A stretch of DNA of 10,382 nt, taken from contig JANQKO010000349.1 of assembly GCA_028281075.1 (NCBI GenBank), positions 1 through 10,382 on the forward strand. Direction: 5' to 3'. Shown here piece after piece: positions 1-8,075 of the stretch; position 1 is the stretch's first letter, and every line of letters begins with the position of its first letter. Under the pieces are notes generated by a model, which did not search any database, was not told the DNA's origin, and worked only from the letters and a program-made list of their open reading frames with translations. The stretch comes from Alphaproteobacteria bacterium (lineage in GTDB: Bacteria; Pseudomonadota; Alphaproteobacteria; GCA-2731375). The position numbers and the translations under genes were made by a program.

Positions 1-463
<463 letters not shown>

Positions 464-467
<4 letters not shown>

Positions 468-1579
468 GCCGGCGCTCCTCCGGTCCGGCCGCCGGCGGTG
501 GCTTCCGCCAGGTCGGCCAGCCGGTCGGCGGCGTCGCCATGGCCGGCCCCGCGGACGTTCCGCGCCAGCGCCGCCAGGCGGTCCGGCCGGCGCAGCAGTT
601 CGTCCAGGCGCTGGCTCAGGTCCGCCGGCGCCAAGGTCCGCTGGGCCAGCACAACCGCGCCGTCGACGGCGACCAGGTTTTCCGCGTTCGCGGTCTGGTG
701 GTCGTCGGTCGCGTGCTGATAAGGTACCAGGATCGCCGGCCGGCCGGCCACGGCAAGCTCGCTGACAGTGCCGGCACCGGCCCGGGCGATCACCAGATGC
801 GCGGCGGCCAGCCGGTCCGGCAGGTCGTCGAAAAAGGCCTCGACCGTGGCCTCGATGCCGGCCGCGCGGTAGAGCGCGGCGACGCGCGCGCAGTCGTCCG
901 GCCGGCATTGTTGGGTCAAGCCGATCCGCGTGGTCAGGTCCTGGTCGAGCGCCAGGATCGCCGCCGGCACCACCTCGCTCAACACGCTGGCGCCCTGGCT
1001 ACCGCCGAAAACCAGCAGCCGAATCGCCTCGCCGGGCCCGGGCGGCGCGTAGTCGCGTTCGGCGATGCGTCCGATCTCGGGCCGGACCGGGTTGCCCGTG
1101 ACCGTGACCTTGCCGCGATGGCGCGGCCGTACGCCGGCGGTGCGCGCGAAGGAGGCCGCGATGGCGGTGACGAACGGCGCCAGCAGCCGGTTGACCCGGC
1201 CGAGCACGGCGTTCTGCTCGTGAATCAGCGTCGGCAGCCGCAGGCTGATCGCCGCCAGCATGGTCGGCAGGGCCGGATAGCCGCCGAAGCCGACGACCAC
1301 GGCGGCGCGCAGGCGCTTCAGCAGCCGGCGGGCCTGGCCGACGCCGCGGGCGATGTCGCGCAAGGCCGCGACCCGGCCGAGCGGGCCGCGGCCGCTGGGC
1401 GTCGCCGCCGCGACGACCTCGACATCGATGTCGTCGAACATGTCGCCATAACCGCCGCCCCGCGCGTCCGTGACCAGGGTCAGCCGGTGGCCGCGGTCGC
1501 GCAGCGTCCGGGCCAGCGCCTGGGCCGGGAACAGGTGGCCGCCGGTGCCGCCGGCGGCGAGCACGACGGCGGCGCTCAT
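464..1579 (-). CDS. murG: UDP-GlcNAc:lipid I N-acetylglucosaminyltransferase
   Basis: MurG transfers GlcNAc from UDP-GlcNAc to lipid I at the inner face of the cytoplasmic membrane, making lipid II. The 371-residue product has the usual length for this two-domain GT-B glycosyltransferase (family GT28). Visible motifs in order: the N-terminal glycine loop GGTGGH (10-15, including the conserved His), a second glycine loop VGFGGYPALP (96-105), HEQNAVLGRVNR (120-131), TGNPVRPE (161-168), the GGSQG loop that opens the C-terminal domain (192-196), and RAGAGTVSE (266-274) with the Glu expected to bind the UDP-GlcNAc ribose. The ATG overlaps the ftsW stop as ATGA and has a GGAGG 6 nt upstream. The same frame stays open far upstream, to about position 2818, but that part is only a shadow of ftsW. 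The stop overlaps the murC start. No missing residue was noticed. Confidence 0.98.
475..481 (-). promoter_or_regulatory. Ribosome binding site of murC
   Basis: GGAGGAG, 7 nt before the murC ATG and inside the last codons of murG. It supports this start, and shows that murC can recruit ribosomes itself as well as reuse those ending murG at the ATGA overlap. Confidence 0.75.
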
Positions 1580-2700
1580 GACAGGCCTCCGACGCGCGGC
1601 CGACGGCGCGTCAGCGCCAGCAGCATGCCCATGGCGATGGCCAGCGCCAGCAGCGACGAGCCGCCATAGGAGATGAACGGCAGGGTCATGCCCTTGGTCG
1701 GCAGCAGGTGCAGGTTGACGCCCAAGTTGATGACCGCCTGCAGGCCGAACAGGATCAGCAGCCCGCCCGCCGCCAGCAGATGGAACAGGTTTTCCTCCTC
1801 CAGCAGCCGGGCCAGGCCGCGCAGCACCACGAAGGCGAACAGCGCGACGATGGAGAGGCAGGCGAACAGGCCGTATTCCTCGCCGGCGACAGCGAAGATG
1901 AAGTCCGAATGGGCGTCCGGCAGCACCCGCTTGACCACACCCTCGCCCGGGCCCAGGCCCAGCAGTCCGCCATTGCCGAAGGCGGTCAGGGCGGTGTCGA
2001 TCTGAAAGCTGTCGCCGCTGGCCGGATCGAGGAACCGGTCGATGCGGCTGGTGACGTGCGGAATGAAGAAATAGCCGCAGAACACACCGACGATGGCCAG
2101 CGCGGCGAGCCCGCCGACCCAGAACACCGGCAGGCCGGCCATGAAAAACTGGGCGCACCAGACCCCGGAGACGACGATGGCCATGCCGACATCCGGCTGC
2201 GCCAGCAGCAGCAGCAAGATCACGGCAAAGACGGCGATGGAGATCAGGTTGCCGGGCAGGCCCTCGCCGCGCTTCTGCCCGGCGAACATCCAGGCCGCGA
2301 AGACCACGAAAAACGGCTTGACGAACTCGGACGGCTGCACCGACATCGGGCCGAGCGACAGCCAGCGCGTCGCGCCCTTGGTTTCCGGTCCGAGGAACAG
2401 CGTCGCCAGCGTCAGGACCAGCGCCGCGACCAGGCCGATCGCCGACAGCCGGCGGATGCCGCGCGGTGTCATCAGCGAGACCGCGAACATGGCGGCCAGC
2501 GCCGGCGCCATGTAGATGAGCTGGCGTTGCGCGAAATGGAACGAGGAATAGCCGATGCGCTCGGCCACGGCCGGACTGGCGGCCAGGGTCATCAGGCCGC
2601 CGATGGCGATCAGCAGGCCGATCGCCAGCAGCGTCCAACGGTCGACCGTCCACCACCATTGGCCGATGACACTGGTGTCCATGCGGGTCAGTGTCGCCAT
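1576..2700 (-). CDS. ftsW: Septal peptidoglycan glycosyltransferase (SEDS family)
   Basis: FtsW is the SEDS-family polymerase that builds septal glycan strands from lipid II, working as a pair with the transpeptidase FtsI encoded upstream in this operon. The 374-residue protein has about ten hydrophobic membrane segments, between residues 22 and 363, after a short cytoplasmic start. Signature stretches are ETKGATRWL (106-114), QPSE (122-125), AQPDVG (167-172), PDAHSDFIFAV (261-271) and the hallmark run from NLGVNLHLLPTKG (325-337) to PFISYGGSS (341-349). Asp266 in AHSDF aligns by motif with the catalytic Asp known from RodA/FtsW. The family can be confused with RodA, but the dcw context and the absence of mrdA-type neighbours point to FtsW. 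The ATG directly abuts the murD stop with no spacer; GGGAGG lies 10 nt upstream, a little far, so Met7 (first base 2682) is a possible alternative start. Its stop overlaps murG as ATGA. Confidence 0.97.
   Translation of the reverse strand: MATLTRMDTSVIGQWWWTVDRWTLLAIGLLIAIGGLMTLAASPAVAERIGYSSFHFAQRQLIYMAPALAAMFAVSLMTPRGIRRLSAIGLVAALVLTLATLFLGPETKGATRWLSLGPMSVQPSEFVKPFFVVFAAWMFAGQKRGEGLPGNLISIAVFAVILLLLLAQPDVGMAIVVSGVWCAQFFMAGLPVFWVGGLAALAIVGVFCGYFFIPHVTSRIDRFLDPASGDSFQIDTALTAFGNGGLLGLGPGEGVVKRVLPDAHSDFIFAVAGEEYGLFACLSIVALFAFVVLRGLARLLEEENLFHLLAAGGLLILFGLQAVINLGVNLHLLPTKGMTLPFISYGGSSLLALAIAMGMLLALTRRRPRVGGLS
1586..1590 (-). promoter_or_regulatory. Ribosome binding site of murG
   Basis: GGAGG, 6 nt before the murG ATG and within the end of ftsW. 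It decides the start in a frame that stays open for more than 1.2 kb further upstream. Confidence 0.75.
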
Positions 2701-4092
2701 CTAACGCGCGCCTCCCGCCCGCTGCGGACCGTTTCCGGCCGTGGCGAGGTCCGCCACCAGGGCCCGGAAGGCGTCGCCGCGGGCCGCGAAGTCGGGAAAC
2801 TGGTCGAAGGACGCGCAAGCCGGCGACAGCAGCACCACGCCCCCGGGACCGGCGAGCGCGGCGGCATGCGCCGCGCGCACGGCGGTCGGCAGGTCGCCGC
2901 AGATCTCGCTGGCGACGTCGTCGCCCAGCGTCGCGGCGAACGCCGGCGCGGCGTCGCCGATCAGGAAGGCCTTGACGACCCGGCCGAACAGCGGCCGCAG
3001 CGGCTCGATGCCGCCGGTCTTGGCCAAGCCCCCGGCGATCCAGTAGATGCGATCATAGCTGGCCAGCGCCTTGGCCGCGGCCTCGGCGTTGGTGGCCTTG
3101 CTGTCGTTCACGAAGGCGATGCCGTCCACCGTGCCGATGGGCTCCATGCGGTGCGCCAGCCCCGGGAAGCCGCGCATGGCGGCGGCGATCTCGGCGTCCG
3201 GCACGCCCATGGCGGCGACGGCGGCGAAGGCGCAGGCGGCGTTCTGCCAGTTGTGGGCGCCGCGCAGGCTGTCGATGCCGGCGAGGTCGGCCACCTGCCG
3301 GCCGTCGCGGAAGACGGCGCCGTCGGCGGCGGCGTAGCCGACCGCCGGCACCGAGCCGACGGTGACCTGCATGACCCGGCGGCCGGCATCGCGCATGTCG
3401 GCGGCGATGCCGGCACACGGCGCGTCGTCGATGCCGATGACCAACGCCGCGTCGGCCGGCGCCATCTCCAGCAGGCGGCGCTTGGCCGCCACGTAGCCGT
3501 CCATCGACCCGTGCCGGTCGAGATGGTCGGCCGTGATGTTCAGCAGGACCACGACCTTCGAGCGCAGACTTCGGGTCAGGTCGATCTGGTAGGACGACAT
3601 CTCCAGCACGTAGACGCCGTTGGCGCCGAGCGGCTCGAAATCCAGCACCGGCGGGCCGAGGTTGCCGCCGACCCGCACCGCGCGTCCGGTCGACGCCAGC
3701 AGATGGCCGATCAGCGCCGTCGTCGTCGACTTGCCGTTGGTGCCGGTGATCGACACCACGGCGCCCGCCGGACGGGTGCGGGCGAAGAGCTCGACGTCGC
3801 CCAGCACCTCGGCGCCCAGTTGCCCGGCAAGGCGGACCACCGGGTGCGGCTCGGGATGCGTCAGCGGCACGCCGGGACTCAGCACCACGGCCTCGACGTC
3901 GGCCCAGGTCCTGGCCGAGGGCTCGGCGGCGTGGATGCGCTCGCCCTCCAGCGCCGCGCGGCGCGCCGGATCGTCGTCCCAGACCAGCACCTCGGCATCG
4001 CCGGCGGCCAGCGCCCGGGCCGCCGACGCGCCGCTGCGGCCGAGGCCGAAGACGGCGACGGGCTTGCCGGCATATGCGGAAATCGGGATCAC
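2701..4092 (-). CDS. murD: UDP-N-acetylmuramoyl-L-alanine--D-glutamate ligase
   Basis: MurD adds D-glutamate to UDP-MurNAc-L-Ala with ATP in the cytoplasm, the second step of the stem peptide. The 463-residue length is normal. Domain 1 has the UDP-binding VFGLGRSG (14-21) and the SPGVP turn (72-76). Domain 2 has the ATP loop TGTNGKSTTT (116-125), EMSSYQ (164-169), NITADHLDRHG (185-195), and Lys204 in AAKRRL, the position expected for the carbamylated lysine. Domain 3 has HNWQN (280-284), HRMEP (314-318), NDSKATN (329-335), and the C-terminal SPACASFDQF (423-432) with a following RGD. The start is GTG, not ATG; no ATG lies before the essential VFGLGRSG motif, so GTG is well supported. It sits 7 nt after the mraY stop, and a GAGG inside the end of mraY lies 10 nt upstream. 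The stop directly abuts ftsW. Confidence 0.97.
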   Translation of the reverse strand: MIPISAYAGKPVAVFGLGRSGASAARALAAGDAEVLVWDDDPARRAALEGERIHAAEPSARTWADVEAVVLSPGVPLTHPEPHPVVRLAGQLGAEVLGDVELFARTRPAGAVVSITGTNGKSTTTALIGHLLASTGRAVRVGGNLGPPVLDFEPLGANGVYVLEMSSYQIDLTRSLRSKVVVLLNITADHLDRHGSMDGYVAAKRRLLEMAPADAALVIGIDDAPCAGIAADMRDAGRRVMQVTVGSVPAVGYAAADGAVFRDGRQVADLAGIDSLRGAHNWQNAACAFAAVAAMGVPDAEIAAAMRGFPGLAHRMEPIGTVDGIAFVNDSKATNAEAAAKALASYDRIYWIAGGLAKTGGIEPLRPLFGRVVKAFLIGDAAPAFAATLGDDVASEICGDLPTAVRAAHAAALAGPGGVVLLSPACASFDQFPDFAARGDAFRALVADLATAGNGPQRAGGAR

Positions 4093-4099
4093 GCCGCCG

Positions 4100-5188
4100 C
4101 TACCTCAGCTTCAACGTCGCCAGGCCGAACAGCGCCAGGATCACGGCGATGATCCAGAACCGGATCACGATCGTCGGCTCGGCCCAGCCCTTCTGCTCGA
4201 AATGGTGGTGCAACGGCGCCATGCGGAACACGCGGCGGCCGGTCATCTTGAACGAGGCGACCTGGACGATGACCGAGACCGTCTCCAGCACGAACAGGCC
4301 GCCGACGATGGCCAGCACCAGCTCGTGCTTGCTGACGACGGCGACGGCGCCGATGCCGCCGCCGATGCCGAGACTGCCGGTATCGCCCATGAAGACCATG
4401 GCCGGCGGCGCGTTGAACCAGAGAAAGCCGAGGCCGGCGCCGACCAGGGCGCCGCAATAGACCGCCAGTTCGCCCGCGCCCGGCACGAAGTTGATCTGCA
4501 GGTAGTTCGCGAACACGGCGTTGCCGACGAGATAGGTGATCATGGCGAAGGTCGAGGCCGCGATGATGACCGGGCCGATCGCCAGCCCGTCCAGGCCGTC
4601 GGTGAGGTTCACCGCGTTCGAGGCGCCGACCATCACCAGGGCCGCGACGGCGATGAACAGCCAGCCGAAGTCGATCAGCAGGTCCTTGAAGAACGGCACG
4701 GCGAGCGAGGTCGCGATCGCCGGCGGCATGATGTCCATCACCCACCAGGCCGCGGCGACGGCGATCAGGATCTCGCAGACCAGCTTGATCCGGCCCGGAA
4801 CGCCCCGGGTATTCGCCCGCGTCACCTTCAGGTAGTCGTCGGCGAAGCCGATCAGGCCGAAGCCGATGGTGACGATCAGGACGGCCCAGACATAGCGGTT
4901 GGTCAGGTCGGCCCAGAGCAGCGTCGCGACGCTGAGCGCCAGCAGGATCAGGAACCCGCCCATGGTCGGCGTGCCCTGCTTGGCGATGATGTGACGCTCG
5001 GGCCCGTCGTCGCGGATCGGCTGGCCCTTGCCCTGCTTGCTCTTCAGCCAGCGGATGATCGACGGCCCGAGAACGAAGCTGATCAACAGCGCGGTCAGGA
5101 TCGCGCCGCCCGTGCGGAACGTCAGGTAGCGGAACAGGTTGAAGACGAGGATCTCGTCGCCGAGCGGGCTGAAGATGTTGAACAGCAT
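4100..5188 (-). CDS. mraY: Phospho-N-acetylmuramoyl-pentapeptide transferase
   Basis: MraY is the polytopic inner-membrane enzyme that transfers phospho-MurNAc-pentapeptide from UDP to undecaprenyl phosphate, releasing UMP and forming lipid I, the substrate of MurG. At 362 residues it is essentially the standard length. Motifs visible in order: GTPTMGG (72-78), the aspartate pair in ADDYLK (116-121; Asp117, Asp118), NAVNLTDGLDGL (191-202), FMGDTGSL (266-273; Asp269 is the third conserved catalytic or Mg-binding Asp), and the cytoplasmic LHHHFE (326-331). Around ten hydrophobic segments are spread along the protein. The ATG lies 8 nt after the murF stop; only a weak GGA (in CGGATAG) precedes it, so translation is probably coupled to murF. 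It is followed after 7 nt by murD. All key residues are present. Confidence 0.98.
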   Translation of the reverse strand: MLFNIFSPLGDEILVFNLFRYLTFRTGGAILTALLISFVLGPSIIRWLKSKQGKGQPIRDDGPERHIIAKQGTPTMGGFLILLALSVATLLWADLTNRYVWAVLIVTIGFGLIGFADDYLKVTRANTRGVPGRIKLVCEILIAVAAAWWVMDIMPPAIATSLAVPFFKDLLIDFGWLFIAVAALVMVGASNAVNLTDGLDGLAIGPVIIAASTFAMITYLVGNAVFANYLQINFVPGAGELAVYCGALVGAGLGFLWFNAPPAMVFMGDTGSLGIGGGIGAVAVVSKHELVLAIVGGLFVLETVSVIVQVASFKMTGRRVFRMAPLHHHFEQKGWAEPTIVIRFWIIAVILALFGLATLKLR

Positions 5189-5196
5189 GACGCGGG

Positions 5197-6621
5197 CTAT
5201 CCGTTGCCGGCGGCCCGCGGCCGCTCGCCACGGTCGAGCAGGGCCTGCACGATCGGTTGCATGCGGACGCCCAGCGAGCCCTTGACCATGACCACGTCGC
5301 CCGGCCGGACCTCGGCCAGCACGCTGTTCAGCAGCTTCTCGGCGTCCGGCGTATGGACGCCGCGACGGTTGCGCGGCACCACGTCGAAGAGATGCGCCAT
5401 GTGCGAACCGCAGGCGAACAGCAGGTCGACCCGGTTCGCCAGCAGGTCCTCGGCCAGCTCGGCATGCAGCCGCGGCGCCGCCTCGCCGAGCTCCAGCATG
5501 TCGCCCAGCACGGCGATGCGCCGGCCGCGGGCCGCCGGCGCCGCCGCGCCCAGCAGCTCCAGCGCCGCGCGCATGGCCACGGGGCTGGCGTTGTAGCTCT
5601 CGTCGATCACGTGGAAGCTGCCGGCCGGCATGTCGACCCGATGGCGCCGGCCGCGGCCCTTCGACGGCGCCATGTCGGCCAGCGCCAGCGCGGCCAGGCC
5701 GAGGTCGGCGGCCAGCGCCCGCACCGCGGCCAGCACGGCGAGGCTGTTCATGGCCCAGTGCCGTCCGGGCGCGCCGACCTTGTAGGTCACGGCCTGGCCG
5801 TCGATATCGGCCGAGATGCAGTTGCAGGTCGGGTGCTGCACCAGGTTGATCAGCCGAGCGTCGGCCTCGCGGTGCCCGCCGAAGGTCATGATGCGCGCCG
5901 CGCCGGCCACCTCGGCGGCGGACCGCATGCGCTCGTAGTGCGGGTTGTCGCGGTTGATGATGGCGGTGCCGCCGGGCTCCAGCCCGGCAAAGACCTCCGA
6001 CTTGGCGTCGGCGATCTCGGCGACCGAGTTGAAGAACTCCAGATGCACCGCCTCGACCGTGGTGATGATCGCGACATGCGGCCGGACCAGCTCGCTCAAC
6101 GACGTCAGCTCGCCGGCATGGTTCATGCCGAGCTCGAGGATCGCGTAGCCGGTGTCGGACGGCATCCGCGCCAGGCTGAGCGGCGCGCCCCAGTGGTTGT
6201 TGAGATTGCCCAGGCTGGCCTGCGTCGGCGCCTGGCCCTCGAGCGCCCGCTTCAGGGCCTCCTTGGTGCCGGTCTTGCCGACGCTGCCGGTGATCGCGAT
6301 GACGCGCGCGCGCATCCTGGCCCGGCCCGCCCGGCCGAGGGCCTCCAGCGCCGCCATGGTGTCGTCGACCAGCAGCAGCGGCGCGTCATCGGCCACGCCG
6401 TCCGGTCGCCGGTCGACCACCGCCGCGACGGCGCCGGCGCGCAGGGCGTCGGCGGCATAGTCGTGGCCGTCGAAGTTCGGGCCGCGCAGGGCAATGAACA
6501 GATCGCCGATCTCGACCGTCCGACTGTCGATGGAGACGCCGCCGGCCCGCCAGCCACGGGTCGACGTGCCGCCGGTCGCCTTGTCCGCCGTGTCGGACGT
6601 CCACAGCTTCTGTCCCGTCAT
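5197..6621 (-). CDS. murF: UDP-N-acetylmuramoyl-tripeptide--D-alanyl-D-alanine ligase
   Basis: MurF adds the dipeptide D-Ala-D-Ala to UDP-MurNAc-tripeptide with ATP, completing the cytoplasmic pentapeptide precursor used by MraY. The 474-residue product is of usual length. Domain 1 contains VSIDSR (29-34) and GDLFIAL (39-45). Domain 2 holds the ATP loop TGSVGKTGTK (111-120), NLNNHWGAPLSL (139-150), and ELGMNHAGE (163-171). Domain 3 has GRGRRHRV (322-329), DESYNASP (340-347) and KGSLGVRM (447-454). Start choice: an in-frame TTG lies one codon upstream, at 6622-6624, but the ATG at 6619-6621 overlaps the murE stop as TGATG and sits 6 nt from a GGAGG, an ideal distance, whereas TTG would be only 3 nt away. 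ATG is therefore preferred. mraY follows 8 nt after the stop. Confidence 0.97.
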   Translation of the reverse strand: MTGQKLWTSDTADKATGGTSTRGWRAGGVSIDSRTVEIGDLFIALRGPNFDGHDYAADALRAGAVAAVVDRRPDGVADDAPLLLVDDTMAALEALGRAGRARMRARVIAITGSVGKTGTKEALKRALEGQAPTQASLGNLNNHWGAPLSLARMPSDTGYAILELGMNHAGELTSLSELVRPHVAIITTVEAVHLEFFNSVAEIADAKSEVFAGLEPGGTAIINRDNPHYERMRSAAEVAGAARIMTFGGHREADARLINLVQHPTCNCISADIDGQAVTYKVGAPGRHWAMNSLAVLAAVRALAADLGLAALALADMAPSKGRGRRHRVDMPAGSFHVIDESYNASPVAMRAALELLGAAAPAARGRRIAVLGDMLELGEAAPRLHAELAEDLLANRVDLLFACGSHMAHLFDVVPRNRRGVHTPDAEKLLNSVLAEVRPGDVVMVKGSLGVRMQPIVQALLDRGERPRAAGNG

Positions 6622-8075
6622 CAACCCCCTCCCGCCAGGCCGGCGACCGCGCGCCGCACTTCCGCCGCATCGTCGAACGGCCGCACCTCGTCGCCGACGA
6701 TCTGTCCCTGCTCGTGTCCCTTGCCGGCGACCAGCAGCACGTCGCCGGCGGCCAGCCGGTCGACGCCCGCGCGGATCGCCGCGGCCCGGTCGCCGACCTC
6801 GACGCCGCCCGGACAGGCCGGCATGATCGCGGCGCGGACCGCGGCCGGATCCTCGCCGCGAGGATTGTCGTCGGTCACGATCGCCAGGTCGGCGAGCCGG
6901 GCGGCGATGGCACCCATCTGCGGCCGCTTGCCGCGGTCACGGTCGCCGCCGCAGCCGAAGACCACGATCAGCCGGCCGCGGGTGTGCGGGCGCAGGGCGA
7001 GCAAGGCCCGCGCCAGCGCGTCCGGCGTATGCGCGTAGTCCACGTAGGCGGCGGCGCCGGCGGGATGGTCCGCGACGTGCTCCAGGCGGCCGGGCACGCC
7101 CTTGAGCTCGGGGACGACGGCCAGCGCCCGGTCGCGGTCGGCGCCGCAGGCGATCGCGAGTCCGAGCGCGCACAAGGCGTTGAGGGCCTGGAAGTCGCCG
7201 ACCAGCGACAGTTCGATTTCCGAACGGATGCCGAACAGGTCGAGCTCGAGCCGCTGTCCGGCGGCCAGACTGACCCGGCGGCGGAGGCGCAGGTCCGCGT
7301 CGGCGGCGCCATAGGTGATGATCTCGTGCCGGCGCCGCGCGCAGACCGCGACGATGGCGTCGATCTCGTCGATATCGGCGTTCAGCACGGCTTTGCCGCC
7401 GGTGTCCATGACGGCGCCGAACAGGCGCAGCTTGGCCGCCAGATAGTCCTCGGCGGTAGCGTGGTAGTCGAGATGGTCGCGGCTGAAGCTGGTGAAGGCG
7501 GCGGCGGTCACCCGCAGGCCGTCAAGCCGGCTCTGGTCGAGGCCGTGGCTCGAGGCCTCGATCGCCAGGTGGTCGACACGATCGTCGGCGAGCTCCTTCA
7601 GCAACCGGTGCAGTTGCGCCGGTTCGGGCGAGGTATGCGCCAGGGCGCGCCGGCCGGCCGGACCGATGACGCCCAGCGTGCCGAGGCTGGCGGCGCGGCG
7701 GCCGAGCCGGGCCCAGATCTGGCGCGTGAAATCGGCGACCGAGGTCTTGCCGTTGGTGCCGGTGATGGCGGCGACCACGGCCGGCTGGGCGCCGAAGAAG
7801 CGGGCGGCGAACAGCGCGAACCGTCGGCGCGGGTCGGCGTCCGCGATGACCGGCACGTCGACCGCCGGCAGGTCGGCATCCGGCCGCGCCAGCACCGCCA
7901 CCGCGCCCCTGGCCACGGCGTCGGCCGCGAAGGCGGCGCCGTCCATGCGCGTGCCCGGCATGGCGGCGAACAGGAATCCGGCCTCGACCTCGCGGCTGTC
8001 GGCCGTCAGGCCGGCGATCTCGACATCGCCGGCGGCGCCCGCGACCCGGCCCTCGGTGAGCTCAGAAAGACGCAT
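6621..8075 (-). CDS. murE: UDP-N-acetylmuramoyl-L-alanyl-D-glutamate--2,6-diaminopimelate ligase
   Basis: MurE adds the third stem-peptide residue to UDP-MurNAc-L-Ala-D-Glu in the cytoplasm. The 484-residue length fits the family. Motifs: LTADSREVEAGFLFAA (23-38) in domain 1; ATP loop TGTNGKTS (105-112), HTSPEP (147-152), EASSHGL (173-179), SRDHLDYH (198-205), and the likely carbamylated Lys215 in YLAAKLRLF in domain 2; VDYAHTPD (345-352), GCGGDRDRGKR (374-384), DDNPR (402-406) and GKGHE (451-455) in domain 3. DDNPR is the known specificity motif of meso-diaminopimelate-adding MurE; lysine-adding enzymes carry a different sequence there. The cell wall is therefore inferred to be meso-DAP type, as expected for a Gram-negative. 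The ATG lies 6 nt after a GGGAGG, and the gene starts inside ftsI with a 14-nt overlap in another frame. The stop overlaps the murF ATG by one base. Confidence 0.98.
   Translation of the reverse strand: MRLSELTEGRVAGAAGDVEIAGLTADSREVEAGFLFAAMPGTRMDGAAFAADAVARGAVAVLARPDADLPAVDVPVIADADPRRRFALFAARFFGAQPAVVAAITGTNGKTSVADFTRQIWARLGRRAASLGTLGVIGPAGRRALAHTSPEPAQLHRLLKELADDRVDHLAIEASSHGLDQSRLDGLRVTAAAFTSFSRDHLDYHATAEDYLAAKLRLFGAVMDTGGKAVLNADIDEIDAIVAVCARRRHEIITYGAADADLRLRRRVSLAAGQRLELDLFGIRSEIELSLVGDFQALNALCALGLAIACGADRDRALAVVPELKGVPGRLEHVADHPAGAAAYVDYAHTPDALARALLALRPHTRGRLIVVFGCGGDRDRGKRPQMGAIAARLADLAIVTDDNPRGEDPAAVRAAIMPACPGGVEVGDRAAAIRAGVDRLAAGDVLLVAGKGHEQGQIVGDEVRPFDDAAEVRRAVAGLAGGG
6625..6633 (-). 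promoter_or_regulatory. Ribosome binding site of murF
   Basis: GGGAGGGGG within the last codons of murE (encoding the terminal glycines). Its GGAGG core is 6 nt from the ATG and 3 nt from the upstream TTG, so it decides the start in favour of ATG. Confidence 0.75.

Noticed and set aside
539..1669. Open frame of 376 codons on the plus strand
   Set aside because: It is antisense to murG, which is complete with all motifs; no independent support.
1580..2818. Possible long N-terminal extension or fusion of MurG
   Set aside because: The frame is open upstream, but the translation is Arg/Gly/Pro-rich noise over ftsW. The GGAGG and the ATGA overlap place the start at 1579, giving the standard 371 residues.
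1708..4152. Long open frame of 814 codons on the plus strand
   Set aside because: It lies opposite ftsW and murD, which carry complete family motifs. The translation is rich in Arg, Gln, His, Gly and Asp with no recognisable domain, as expected from the complement of high-GC codons.
4089..5231. 380-codon minus-strand frame overlapping mraY
   Set aside because: It is an out-of-frame copy of the mraY region; the 4100-5188 frame carries all MraY motifs.
3620..5596. Open frame of 658 codons on the plus strand
   Set aside because: It runs across murD, mraY and murF on the other strand; composition is a charged, repetitive shadow with no family signature.
5257..7038. Open frame of 593 codons on the plus strand
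   Set aside because: It is a shadow of murF and murE with His/Arg/Gly-rich translation and no ribosome binding site or domain evidence.
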